Below, piece by piece: positions 27,244-38,350 of a stretch of 64,000 nt of DNA. This DNA comes from Apis mellifera. Taxonomy: Eukaryota; Arthropoda; Insecta; Hymenoptera; Apidae. Every line of letters begins with the position of its first letter. Position 1 is the first letter of the stretch. The translations under genes and the position numbers were made by a program. The stretch covers positions 8,170,001 to 8,234,000 of the forward strand of contig NC_037641.1 of the NCBI RefSeq assembly GCF_003254395.2, in the 5' to 3' direction. Below the pieces are notes generated by a model. That model was not told the origin of the DNA. It did no database searches and was given only the letters and a program-made list of their open reading frames with translations.

Positions 27244-30200
27244 GGCGCGACGTGTCGCGATGAATGGAACACGAAGGTACGAAGGCCGTTTCGCGGAAGG
27301 GTAAGGATTTAATTACTAAGAATGGAGTGAGCCGCGACGCAGAAAAATGTCTTGCGCCCGGGCGTAATTTAATTAAGATAATTGAAGCGGCCACCGAGCA
27401 AATAATTACGCGCCAGGGAACTTTTTCTCTCCGGGGCCTTCCCTCCTCTTTCCGCTCGAAAATTAAGCCTCCAATTGGTTAATTGCTGGATCTCGCGTCG
27501 ACGAGTACCAAGAAATTTCGATCGAGATTAAAAATTTGATTTTTTTTTTATCTTCCCTTCTTCATTCCTCTCTTTAAGAAACTCCAGATTTACAATCGAA
27601 TCCGCAGCAACGAACTTTCCCCACTTTTCCTCCCCGCAACTATCCTATTTACAGAACGAGAAGCAAACAATAAACCGGCAAGAGAGAAAGAGAGACACAG
27701 AGAGAGACTTATGGGCTAAAACCGTTCGGTATATCGGTGACAACTTTTACCACGCAAAAGTAGAAGTAGAAGGAGGAGGAGGAGGAGGGGATATAGGGAG
27801 CGCGGTTCAGTTCCGCTCGTTCGATCTCCTCGAACTGTCCCGCCGGACACTACAATCGACTATTATTCGCCGTCAGGCCGAATGGTATATCTCCTCGGCG
27901 AATCTTGCCCCTTTGGGGGAGACGAATGGTTTCTAAACTAACACGTGAACCTGGCTCGTTGTCAGACGGGGGTGCGGAGAGGGGGTGTGTTGAAGAGTTG
28001 AGAAGCACGCAAGTGTACAAGGAGTAGCAGCGTTTTAATGCGGCCGCATTTCGTAATCTGTACACACACACACACACCGTCGGGAGGAGGATTGGAACGG
28101 CCAGCCAGCCTCCCCCTCCTCCCCCACGCACTCCATCCAGCGCCTCCTCTCGCCTCTCACCGCGACCGACCCGCCGGTTGTGCGCATAACCGTATACGGA
28201 TCGACGATTATCGCGATGCGGTCGCTGCGCGTCTTCTCCCCGAGTTAAGAAATAAATCAGGCCAACGGTTTGGCATTAATTGAGCTGCATTGTATAACAG
28301 CCGCGCCGGTGAAATACGCCGCGCCATCGATTTACGATAGATAAAACGTACTTTATGGGGATGGTTCCGAGGGAGGCCCGGCTTGTTTATCCCGTCCCGC
28401 GATTCCTCGAGGATTGGAGAGCGTGGAGATGAAGGGATGGGAGAGGAGGGAGGGATGGGAAGCGTCGGTGATGATGGTTACATCATCGAAACGTGTCGTA
28501 TCGTCTCGTTTTTCTCCGATGATGACGTCGTTTATATCGTTGGCTCGAGTGATGCTGGATATCGAATGCCGGTATTGGGGGAATAATAATTCGTTTCGCG
28601 GGAAGGGAGAGGGGGAGGTTTTAAAACGGTGGAGGAGATTATCGGTTTGACGATAGGAGTAGACGATTTTAGAAGTAGAGACAACATAGGATAGAGGTTT
28701 TTTTTTCTGTGTATTGTATCGCCTATTGTTTTTTTTTTTTTTTTTAAATTTCCATCGATTCAAATTTCTCACGCAGTTTGAAGTTATGTGCGCTTAATTA
28801 ACGCAGCGCTTCGTATTGCAATAATATGAGCGAGAAGGGATGGACACCCTTTGATACGTTATACGCCGAGTCACTTCAGTTTCTTGTCGACGTTTGTTTT
28901 CTTAGAATTACGGAGGGATCTCGTGGCAAGAAGCTGGTGGCTCGTTGCTCGAGTAGTGGAAATTCACGGTAGAGAAATTGAAATTCGTCGGGCAATTGCG
29001 TAATTGGAAAGTTGTTTGTTTAATTTTTGTTTGTTTATTTTTTTTTTTAATTTTATCATTAAACAAAGTTTATCTCTCGTCATTTTTTTTTCCATTTTTT
29101 CCCCGGAGGGGAAGTGTTTCCACTTTTATCGAATTGGTTGAAAAGACACGACTTCATCTCGCGGCTATTTAAAACTGGCGCTGATAATTTGCAAACCATC
29201 TCGCTACCTCGTAAAGATGCGGCTTACGACGTTAGTCCCACCCAGTAGTTACGCCATTCTTATCCCTGTTTTATCTTCCCCGCAACGAGTATTCTCGACG
29301 CTAAAGATCTATCTTTATCCTGGACCTTGTCCCACGAAGTTTTTCCCCCGAAGATATCGTAGTAACGAAGTAAAAAAAAAAAAAAAAAAAAGAAAAAAAA
29401 CTTTTCCCCGATATTCTTTCTCCATTTTCTTCCTTCGAGAATATATCATAAATTTTTACGTACGTGATATTTTATTTTAACGATTGTATCAACAGAGATA
29501 AATTTAATATTAATTCTAACTATTCTCTGCTTATGACTATATAACAATTCTATTCTTACGGTAAGGATTTAAAAAGTAAATTTAAAAACTATCTACTTTT
29601 ATCTTTAACTTAAATTTTACTCTCGAACGTTGAAACTGGAATATTTCGGTGAATGTAGACAATTTATTATTACGTGTTCCTCGCGCGAGATACCTGTTGA
29701 GGAGGGAAAAATTAGGACGAGAAAGATATCCCATTTTGACCCAATTTTAAAAGTGGTGGCACGCACGTCGCAAATGCACGGAAACACTCCGTTGTTCCCA
29801 CATCGTATTCTATCGGGTTAAAAGCAGATTCGCGCTTTGCCGCGCCGCGGAACGGTTTATTGCGTCCATATATCCTTAGCTAACTGTTCATTCATGAGTT
29901 GAGTTCGCGTATTGAAATATAGCATCCCCCCTCGTCACGCGCGCGCGTGTTTCGATTGTGACTCGCTCGAGAACAATTTTTCGAACGAATCTCCATCGCT
30001 ATCCTATGGCGTATACCCATAAAAAAATATGGAATAACATAATTTCAGATTGATTTCCAGACACACTTTCTTCGTTTCATTCGCATCTGTTCGTCGTGTC
30101 TTAAAATTTAAATATTAAATCGCTTCTGACATAAATAAAAATACGATTATAATCTCTCAACCACCAATTTGCGCCGATTTAATTCAGAATATATAAGAAA

Positions 30201-30885
30201 CGAAGAAAGAGGTATTTAATCTTTTTCACTCCGACAATACTTTGACAATAATATTTTTTTCTTAAAATTCTAGAGTCCCTCTTCTGAATCGAAGTGAAAC
30301 AAATCGAAAAGGAATGAAAGAGAGGGGAATTAAAAATTACAGGGGCAAGTATTTACGAAACGAACGCGTGACATTGTGCTCGCTTCGATCGTTATCCGCT
30401 TCATCCTTTTTTTTTTTTTTATCATAACGCAATTATCCGATTTTTCTTTTTCTTCGCCTTTCGTGTGCGAGCATCGAAGAAACGAAAATCGCTATCAGTC
30501 AAAACGTTCATCCCGGCTCGCATGTCGCGTTTAATATTATTTCATCGTGGCACGCGATGAAGTTATAAGGGAACTGAACGGATCGTATCGAATTTTGATA
30601 CGATCGTAAATTTAAATACGAGTGTTTATTTGGTCTTGGCTACAGATAATATTCTGGCATAAAAAGGAAAAAAAGAACCTTCCTTTTTTCTCTACGGTTC
30701 TTAATGGATTCTTTAATATCGTCAGATTAAAAACAAAAAAGAAAAGTAAAGAAACGCGAGCTCTCCCTTTTCGAATCACGAGATCGACTAATGTATTTAT
30801 TTCGTCCACGCGACACGTTTCACAATCAAATTCGTAATTTGATTTACAACCCTTATATTTTATGCACCGCCACATACCGGCCACC

Positions 30886-30908
30886 TATTATTATTATTAT
30901 TATTATTT
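30886..30908. repeat. ATT trinucleotide microsatellite
   Basis: About seven perfect TAT/ATT units. Confidence 0.9.
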
Positions 30909-31181
30909 TTCCCCGGTTATCGGCCTCTACGATATCACAGTCGCAGGATATCTGTGCTCTTTAATCCTTTCTCACAAGGAAAAAAATTGAAAAATTCTTT
31001 TATTAAAAATTGAGAAATTAGAAAAGGAAGAAGAAGAAATACTATTAATTTACAATTTTTAGAACGAAAGAGAAACACACAGATATCTGAGATATGTTAC
31101 TTTAGAGGAATAATATTTATGAATCATGGAGGAAAATCTAGCGAGATCGACTTGTAAACACGTTACGCAATTTTTTTAATC

Positions 31182-31204
31182 CTCTCTCTCTCTCTCTCTC
31201 TCTC
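31182..31204. repeat. TC dinucleotide microsatellite
   Basis: Eleven TC units, about 45 bp upstream of the 55-bp palindrome at 31250-31304. Confidence 0.9.
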
Positions 31205-31249
31205 AGGAATATCACATCGCCGCGTCGTGATTTCCTAACACGATCCCCG

Positions 31250-31304
31250 CAGTTGCTGTTTCTTCGGTTATCTGCAGGGAATTCCCTGGGATAACCGACA
31301 ACTG
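31250..31304. promoter_or_regulatory. 55-bp imperfect palindrome with perfect kB core
   Basis: The centre, CAGGGAATTCCCTG (31275-31288), is a perfect 14-bp palindrome containing GGGAATTCCC, a symmetrical kB-type site. It is flanked by arms CGGTTATC (31265-31272) and GATAACCG (31290-31297), plus one more T-A pair outside. Beyond an 8-base bulge on the left lie CAGTTG (31250-31255) and CAACTG (31299-31304). It could be a binding site for a symmetrical dimer, or a cruciform- or hairpin-forming sequence. It lies about 3.4 kb upstream of the LRR gene TATA box. Function is inferred, not shown. Confidence 0.4.
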
Positions 31305-33164
31305 ATGTTTGACAAACAAGCTACTCCAATAATAGACCGTGGATAAACGTTCTTTATCGGTGATATACAATGTTCGAATATTCAACGCACTGATCATCCA
31401 ATATTTGACTCGGCTATTCAAATTGGAATTTAGGATACGTTCGATCGTGTGCTCGCGGGTTCGTTGTTGCTCGCCCCGTCGTTGAATTCGTTACTCGATA
31501 CACGAAACTTTGGATAATCTAACAATCCTTCCGTTCCCAGATTGTTCAAAGTTTAAGCTTAAATTAACGATCGTATAATCGAATAAATATATTGACGCAA
31601 AACGAAACACCTACGTTTTTAAAAATTTTTTAACTCGAGCCATTCGTTGCAAGAAAAGTTACAAGTTCAAATTAATAAAAATCGAGCGCGAAGGCAGGTT
31701 TCCATTATAAATTTCGAATCGAATTAAAAAAAAAGAAACAAACAAATCGAACCGATCCGTTTCTTGAATCGCAAAACCCAACCCCTCTCCCCCTCTATTC
31801 GCAACCCTTTCTCTCCTTCCCCTCGATCTTCGTATCCCTCGTGGTGGACAACTGTTGCTGGTACCGCATCCATTATTACAGCATTACGATTTGCCGCAGC
31901 ACCACGTGCACCGCGCTTATGCATATATGCAGACCTCTCGTGCGCTCTTCCGCGCGTGTACACCGTGTTCCGAATGTATGTACACATGTTAAAAACTTAA
32001 ATACACAGAACCGAAGAAAGAATTTCCTTGCGGTTACGCGTGTATCAAGTAGCAAAGAGCGAGAGGGAGTTATATTGTCTCTTCGTAAACTTCTTTATCG
32101 ATGATAAAGGAGCGGTGAGAAATAAATCGGAGAGAAATTCTTTGAAAGATAAAACTATGGCGTTATTTCCTTATTGCGAATTTTTTCTTTTCATTTTTTT
32201 TTTTTTTTTTGGAAGGCGTTTACAGAAGTTTCGAAGCGCAAGAAGATGGGATTTTCCATCATCCGTGACACAAATGTGATGGAAATTTTGAGGGTATATT
32301 TTTATATATTATATATATAACTCGTGGATGGTTAATTTATAGTTTTACGTGTACGTAGTTTGTATTCCGGGACGCACCTGCTGTCTGCGATTTCATTTAT
32401 TTAGAATACACGTGTACAGGTGAAGAGGTTCTTTCGCTAAATAAACGAGTAAATAAATAAATTTTACATGCTCTCCTCGGTGGATTATCTCAGGTATTCC
32501 TCCCGCTACAAATGCCGCGGAGGAATTATAAAAACCTCTTGAAGATGCATCGCGGTATTTAAAAAGAAAAAAGAAAAAAAAGAAACGCGAATAAATGGAA
32601 GAATTTCGTCGAAGTAACAAAATTTCGTCTAATCTTTCCGTCGAATCTCGAAATTTAATATCATTCGACATTATTATTCAATCTTTATCAAACAAATTCA
32701 AATTCGACACGATATCTCTGCATAATTTCTTGCTCCTCGTGCAACGTATATAATATTAATAAATTTCGACAGAAGATAGAAATTTTCACGATTATCTCCC
32801 CGCTTTTTACGATCCTTAATTTACGTACCTTCGAAATCGGACGCGCACCTGTCCTATAATTTGCAACAAACTTTTCCTATAATAACCGTTCAATCCTCGA
32901 TAAACCACGCTAAACCAGAAATCTTCGATTCATCGTCGATAACTCGACGCACCGTTCACGCACCTTTACGCCTTACGCGTTTCGGCATTCCCTTCGTGGT
33001 TATCGCGATCCACATGCCGCGACACGCACGGCTCCCCCTCTTATCGCCGTCGTCCATCGTCTCTCTCTCTCTCTTTTTTTCTCCCAATAAGAAACGCGCG
33101 TCAACCACTTTCGTCAGCCGGCGCAATGACAACGACGCATCGTCAGGTGGCCTTTATATATATT

Positions 33165-33199
<35 letters not shown>

Positions 33200-33599
33200 A
33201 TATATTGGCCGATTACAGCGGCGCGGATCGGCGAGTAACGCGCTTTATTATTACGCGCCTCGTACCACGCTCCCTCGAACGGGCTTAATGTCTGTAAAAC
33301 ACGTACAAGACGGTATCACGAACCGGGCATCGTATTCGATATTTCATAGCCCGATGGGAATTCGAACGATGCCCGACACGAGATTATCCGCTCCCGAATT
33401 TTTCCCCTCAATTATAAGTTTCCCGAGCGCGGCTTGTTCCATCGCCACCACCGCTGCTTTCCACCCTTTCCCCGCTCGGTTCAACGACACATCTATATAA
33501 GCGTTTTCTCAAGTTTATTTTATATTTCTGTCATTTTGTTCCAACGAGACGAAATAATAATCGAAGGTTATAGAAATTATATATGGTTCGTATAATTAA
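31305..33599. other. No gene recognised between palindrome and piggyBac relic
   Basis: AT-rich DNA with T- and TA-rich tracts (about 32195-32210, 32298-32320 and 33155-33206). No coding signal was seen. Confidence 0.5.
33155..33206. repeat. TA dinucleotide microsatellite
   Basis: Long TA runs interrupted twice by TTT. It is one of the longest TA arrays in the window. Confidence 0.95.
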
Positions 33600-34150
33600 C
33601 CCCTCGAGAATTTTGGAAACGTGAACAAGTTCGCGCAGTCTTCGAGCCAATTGTAAATATTCCGGGCATCGCTTGTCTTTTTAACTCTTACATTTTATGG
33701 AAAAAAATAAATAAGAAGAAACAATGTTATGTCGACTATAAGATCGACATCAGCCGAATCTCTACTGAAGAATATGCCAAAACTGAATTATAGAGAACGA
33801 GGCGAATTATCTTCCGGAAACGCGAAGCATTGGGCTTATTTTTCGAAGCACATTGATCCAACAGCATTAAAATTAAGACCGTCGAAATCTTGTAGAGTTT
33901 GCCAAAAAAATAAAAAACGTAGAGAAGTGCAAAGTTCCTTTACATCTACCAGAATGCTTCGAATTATATCACATTGCAGATTATTAATTTTGTATCACTG
34001 ATTTTGTAGTACTAGGTATCTACCACAATTATTGCATCAGGTTGTAATTACATATTCCACAAATATTTATAATTTTAAGAAGGCGCCGCCGCTAATATTT
34101 ATATTTGATCATCGTATTACGGGTTATGCTTGTAATTGTAGCTTAAAGGG
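33600..34150 (+). mobile_element. Internally deleted piggyBac-like element
   Basis: The left boundary reads TTAA followed by CCCC, and the right boundary reads GGG followed by TTAA. That is the piggyBac signature: TTAA target duplication and CCC...GGG ends. The first nine bases of the two ends (CCCCTCGAG and, on the other strand, CCCTTTAAG) differ at three positions, all transitions. The interior codes only for the C-terminal end of a transposase, with about 160 bp between its stop and the right end, as expected for this family. At 551 bp it would be a deletion derivative and could move only with enzyme supplied from elsewhere. TTAA is common in AT-rich DNA, so the exact borders are less certain than the family. 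Confidence 0.55.
33729..33987 (+). pseudogene. piggyBac-family transposase C-terminal fragment, frameshifted
   Basis: From 33729 the frame runs into a KSCRVCQKNKKRRE segment (CRVC at 33891-33902). This matches the cysteine-rich zinc-finger domain that ends piggyBac transposases. Near 33928 the frame breaks. In the next frame the sequence continues as CKVPLHLPECFELYH and stops at the TAA at 33985-33987, which is the expected end of the domain. Some residues between the two halves appear to be missing. The catalytic DDD region is absent, so no active transposase can be made. The stretch before the finger (KHWAYFSKHIDPTALKLRPS) also has the shape of the usual linker. Confidence 0.75.
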
Positions 34151-34747
34151 TTAATTCGTGAAAGAAAGAAAGAAGAAGAATCGAACGACGACTCGCGTGC
34201 CTCCCCCATTTTCAACGTAATTTCCATTCTTAGCTTAGCCACGAATGGAAAGCCGCGTGAAAGAGGCGTGAAAAGGAAGCGATCTCTCGCTCGATCGATA
34301 TTGCGGCCGGCGTGTGAATCGAGGAGAGAACCGGTTCCGTCCCCAGAACAAGAACATTAACACAGGTGACACCGGGAATCCGAGGAGGAATCCTAATTAT
34401 TCGATCGGTTACGTTCCTCCCTCCCCCCTTTCGAATCGTTGTGCGTGAAAGAGACGTGGCTCGCGTGAGTATCCCCAATATAATCGACGCAATCGTGTCC
34501 TCTCCTCTTCGACGAGTCGATCGTTTGTCTCGAGAAAGAGAGAGCGAGCGAAGCAGCTCCGTTTTCCTTCCTCGAGCTCGTTCGAGGAAACGCTCGTTTT
34601 ATTTAATTTAACACGTGTGTGTTTATTCTTCGAGATGCTGCGTATTTCCCCGGCTTCTATATTTTCCACGGCCGACCGTGACATTAATATCTGCGGTCGG
34701 ATTGAATATCATTAAATCGAATCGGTGCCTCGCTCGATTCGAATCGG
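34151..34747. other. Upstream region of the LRR gene
   Basis: About 600 bp between the TTAA at the right edge of the piggyBac relic and the TATA box. It holds the direct and inverted repeats described with the TATA box, and no open frame that looks coding. Confidence 0.5.
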
Positions 34748-34755
34748 TATAAAAG
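34748..34755 (+). promoter_or_regulatory. TATA box of the LRR gene
   Basis: A TATAAAAG sequence lies 59 bp before the ATG of the LRR gene, implying a start site around 34778-34790 and a very short 5' leader. A GCAGTG initiator-like sequence at 34788-34793 lies slightly further away than the usual 30 bp. A 10-bp direct repeat, TCGAATCGGT, occurs at 34717-34726 and 34739-34748, and a 7-bp inverted repeat (CCGACCG/CGGTCGG) at 34672-34700. Both could be factor sites; neither is identified. Confidence 0.65.
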
Positions 34756-34765
34756 GCGAATCCCC
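34756..34765 (-). promoter_or_regulatory. kB-like motif in the LRR core promoter
   Basis: Read on the minus strand this is GGGGATTCGC, one base from the classic GGGGATTCCC kB site and compatible with degenerate insect NF-kB (Dorsal/Dif/Relish) consensus forms. It sits directly after the TATA box. Such degenerate matches are common by chance, so this is suggestive only. Confidence 0.25.
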
Positions 34766-34806
34766 GAGGCGTGCCAGGGATAGTCGGCAGTGAAATTTCG
34801 CGGAAC

Positions 34807-36032
34807 ATGAGAGGCTCGCTGATAATATTGGCTACGTGTTTCGCAGCCTGCGTGGCAGTCTGCCGCCCTGGCTTGAACGGAAGGAATGATTGGTACCGGT
34901 GCGAGGGGTTGAACGAAATAAGCGTAAGAACTTGCTCGACTTTTCTTCTTCTTTTTCTTCCCCGAATTCTTGCCCGATAATTCGGAAAAAAGAGTTAGCT
35001 CGGTTTCGACGATTTCAGATTTCGTAAGGAATCTCGATTATTTTATTTCGATAAGATCTGAATCGAAATTTTCGTTTCACGTTTAATCCAAATTATATAA
35101 TACAACCGCCTAACTTCATATATGAAACATGTTCTATATCTGTTAATATTACAGCTCTGTTATGAGCGCGAATAATATTTGCCGCGAATAATTACTCCGT
35201 TTAATCGCGCGATACGATTTAAGTAATTGCAACGATATATCGTGTTCAATTTTCCAGAATATCGAGCAAAATCCCTTTTTCTTTCCAAGCAAACGTTAAA
35301 ATAAAAATGATGCACGTTAAACAGGAATCGGTATTGCCGTTTGGCGCGGTCGGATTGAGCATCGTGGAATCGAATGTGAGCAGGATTCGGAGCGGCTCGT
35401 TCGCCAAGCTTTCCGAGTCGTTGGAACAGTTGAACGTAACCGGATGCGGGGTGGAGACGATCGAGCCGGCCGCCTTCGCCGGTCTCGGCAAATTAAAAGT
35501 ATTGGGTTTGGTCGATAACAAGATTCGAAGCATCGACGCATCTTGGATCAGAGACGTGTCGAGGAGTCTGAAGGCGTTGATCGTGTGGCGTAATCGGATC
35601 ACGGAAATAGATCCCGAAATTTACGATCTGTTGACCGAGCTGGAAGTTTGGGACATCGCTCACAACGAGCTCGCCAATTGTCTGCAACCGGAAGCGTTGA
35701 AGAAGCTGAAGAAACTTGGAACGATCTTGATCGCGGGCAACCCGTGGGCGTACAGATGCCGCTTTTCCATGACCTGGTATCTGGGCAAGAATCACGTACG
35801 TTTCATCAGGGATTGGGGCATAACCGATCTTCTGATCGAGGAGTGTCTGGCTCACGAGCCGGGCGCGCAGCAAGACGACGCGATTTTGAACGAATGCGTG
35901 GACAGAAAGATCGGCTCCTCCGACTCGTTGCCTCAAAGCGTGGCCGGGTTGAACGAGCAAGTTCGAGAATTGGCTCGAAAGCTTCGCAGCTTGGAGGCCG
36001 ACGTGGCCACGTTGAAGAAGTCGAGGATCTGA
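34807..36032 (+). CDS. Secreted leucine-rich repeat protein with C-terminal coiled coil (spliced)
   Basis: The span includes intron sequence. Exon 1 (34807-34923) encodes 39 residues: a hydrophobic signal peptide (residues about 4-18), then a WYRC segment, and ends at a strong GTAAGA donor in phase 0. The last exon runs to the TGA at 36030-36032. If it starts after the good TTTTCCAG acceptor (35258), the protein has about 298 residues, provided a 5-nt microexon (35019-35023) restores the frame. Joining directly to 35325 gives 274 residues. In the 298-residue numbering, LRRs start near 54, 74, 99, 123, 148 and 172 (spacing 20-25). They end in a GNPW cap (201-204) with Cys208, Cys237 and Cys254. 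Heptad residues at 272, 276, 279, 283, 286, 290 and 293 form a coiled coil. No transmembrane segment follows, so secretion is inferred. The layout resembles mosquito LRIM/APL1 immune proteins, but orthology and function are not shown. Confidence 0.85.
35019..35023 (+). other. Possible 5-nt microexon of the LRR gene
   Basis: The five bases lie between a pyrimidine-containing acceptor (GATTTCAG) and a strong donor (GTAAGG). Exon 1 ends in phase 0, whereas the open LRR frame behind the best downstream acceptor (35257) needs two extra bases. These five bases supply exactly that, coding Ile and part of a Ser. The alternative is to skip it and use the pyrimidine-poor acceptor ending at 35324, which is already in phase. 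The case is splice-signal and frame arithmetic only. Confidence 0.35.
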
Positions 36033-36085
36033 TTCCATTCGTTCAACTTATATATATTTCTTCGATACGTCGCCTTATCACGAAT

Positions 36086-36091
36086 AATAAA
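36086..36091 (+). terminator. Polyadenylation signal AATAAA
   Basis: A canonical AATAAA lies 54 bp after the LRR stop codon in an AT-rich tail, so the 3' UTR is probably under 100 bases. It fits the end of the gene placed at 36032. Confidence 0.6.
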
Positions 36092-37010
36092 CAGTAAATC
36101 TACATCGAGATGTAGATATTATTTAAAATGCAAATGATGATTATTTTTACCGAGCAAATTTCTCTCAAAGATAGAGATATTATTCAGAAAGGTATTCGCA
36201 ATACCTTGTACGCCATATCAGCGCGTATCAATCAAAGAAGAGAGTCATCGCGCATCCTGCATCGATAACGATCAACACCACGTATCCCCGTATATCGATC
36301 GTAGTCGAGCGCTGTTTCCATATTAATAAACATAAGCCGGTTGAAAATTACGCCTTCCCATTAATAACATCGAGCCACGTATATATATATTTCCTTCCGA
36401 ATATACTTCTCCTTAAAAAAAAATAAAAATCACCGAGATTTCCCAGAAGCTGGGAGAGCGAAAACGGAACCGTTAATATCTAAACACCTAAATCACAATG
36501 GCACGTCATAGAGCCGCGTTAAATCACGATGCGTCTACCAGCTGATCCACGGATCTCTCGCCCGATTCTCTCCGCCTGTGGGACAAGAACATTCCGGCTC
36601 CCTCTCCCCCTTGCTCCCCCCGGTTTAGTAGCCGCCATTTATCACTTGGCGGCGGCGATGGCGGCGGTGGCGGCGCATTTGAAAAAAATGCGTATCGCGT
36701 ACACACGCGGACGGATCACGCTCGCGCACGCTTCGTGAGATCTTTGACGCGGTTTCCGCGGTCATTAATAATGGCGCGCCTGTGCCGCGTAAAAATACGG
36801 TACCCTTGGGGGGGGAGGCAGGATATATCGGCCCAGCTGCGAAACCGGCAGCGGCCCCCGTTCGTGTGTACGCGCGCGTGTGCGTGCGCGCAACCGTTGG
36901 GAACGGCGCTTAAAACCGTTTACCCGCGGCGCCGATGAGTAACCGCTTCTGTAACGAGACCCTTCTCTCCTCTCCGCGCGAGAGGATCTCTCTTTCGGGT
37001 CTCGAGTTCT

Positions 37011-37028
37011 TCGATCGATCGATCGATT
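37011..37028. repeat. TCGA tetranucleotide repeat
   Basis: Four self-complementary TCGA units, also a perfect palindrome and CpG-bearing. Confidence 0.85.
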
Positions 37029-38334
37029 AGCACGCGGATGTTTATCGCGGAATTCGAGCGTGCAAATACGATTCTGGAGGAAGAAGAGGTTTCGAAGGAA
37101 AGCTTTTATCACACGAATTATTATTCGAAAACAATCGAGGGAACGTTGTTGGAAAGAAAGCGAAGGGAGGAATGATTGTTCGGGAAGCGTTTAATCGGAC
37201 ATTGGTCGAGGATGGAGTGGAAGCACGGTAGGCGCACGGTAGGCAAAGACCTTAGGAAAGGATATTGTTCCACCTCCTGGCTCGCGGAGAGAAACTGCTC
37301 GCGGACGCGTGATTTATAGGGAGAATCTCGTGCGCCTCGTGCTCGCACCGCCATCGTCCAGATCCTCCTCTCTTCTTGCGTTGTCTTCGTCGTCGTCTTT
37401 CGACTCTCTGCCTCTCCGTGGCGCTGCACCAACCAACATTCTCTCCCGTATGCAGAGTGCTCCAGTTCCCACGCAACGCGGGGCTATGCACTCTCTAAGC
37501 GTGTTCCTTGTCGTATATACGTTTATATACACGTGTGTATGTGTGTGGAGCTGGTTTTATGCGCTCCTGTTACGCACCCATCCTTTGCCGCAACCGTATT
37601 CGCGCTGGCATTAGCGTCTTCGAACGCCTTTTGCGGACCAGGAAACGCGGCTCGTTATTGTGTCGCTTCGAGAGACGCGCTCCTTAACTCTTTTCGGACC
37701 AGACGTGTCCCAAACGTGACGCGGATAGGATCTTTTTCCATTCACTTTTTCCCCCTTCCATCGTCGATTCGGGAATCGCTGTTAATTATGCGCTTCGAGT
37801 TTTTTTTCTCGATATGTATATGCGTGTACGGTTGCTCGGTCGGTAAGTAATGGATAATTAAACGAAGGGAAATCTGGAGCGTTATTATTAAAAAGTCAAT
37901 TATTCCCTAATTGGTATTAAATTAACACCTCGTATGAATAATCTTCTCCTTTATATCTCTCGATCAATTATCCCAATTAACTTTGTAACTTATAAGAGAT
38001 AGATAGATTTTTCGAATTGGAGAGAGATCTAAAAATAGCCGGGTAGAGGAATCGATCTATCTTCTCTTTCGACTTCTCTATCTCTCTATCTTTCTTTCTC
38101 TCTTTTTTTCTCCCCTCCCTTTTCGTTTTCGGCGATTTCGTTGTTTTCATCGCGGCGTTTCAACCGTGTTTTCGATCGTTATTTATCTTATATACATTGT
38201 GCACGCTTTGTGGTAAATCATGTTTAATAAGCCATAAGTTACGCTTTTGCCCCGCTGTATTTATGATATGTTGATCCTTATCCGAATGATGTACATTAAC
38301 GATCGAAGCGAGAAATCTGTATATACACTCGGAT

Positions 38335-38350
38335 CCGGTGTATACACCGG
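38335..38350. repeat. Perfect 16-bp palindrome
   Basis: CCGGTGTATACACCGG reads the same on both strands with no spacer. It is a possible site for a dimeric factor; none is identified. Confidence 0.85.

Larger units (their letters stand above)
10874..31249. other. No gene recognised; intergenic or intronic DNA
   Basis: This holds the repeats listed separately and otherwise unique DNA of mixed composition. GC-rich islands lie at about 13800-14130, 19040-19340, 21360-22080 and 22850-23350. The last has several overlapping open frames rich in Arg and Cys but no recognised family. Unannotated small exons or non-coding transcripts cannot be excluded. Confidence 0.5.
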
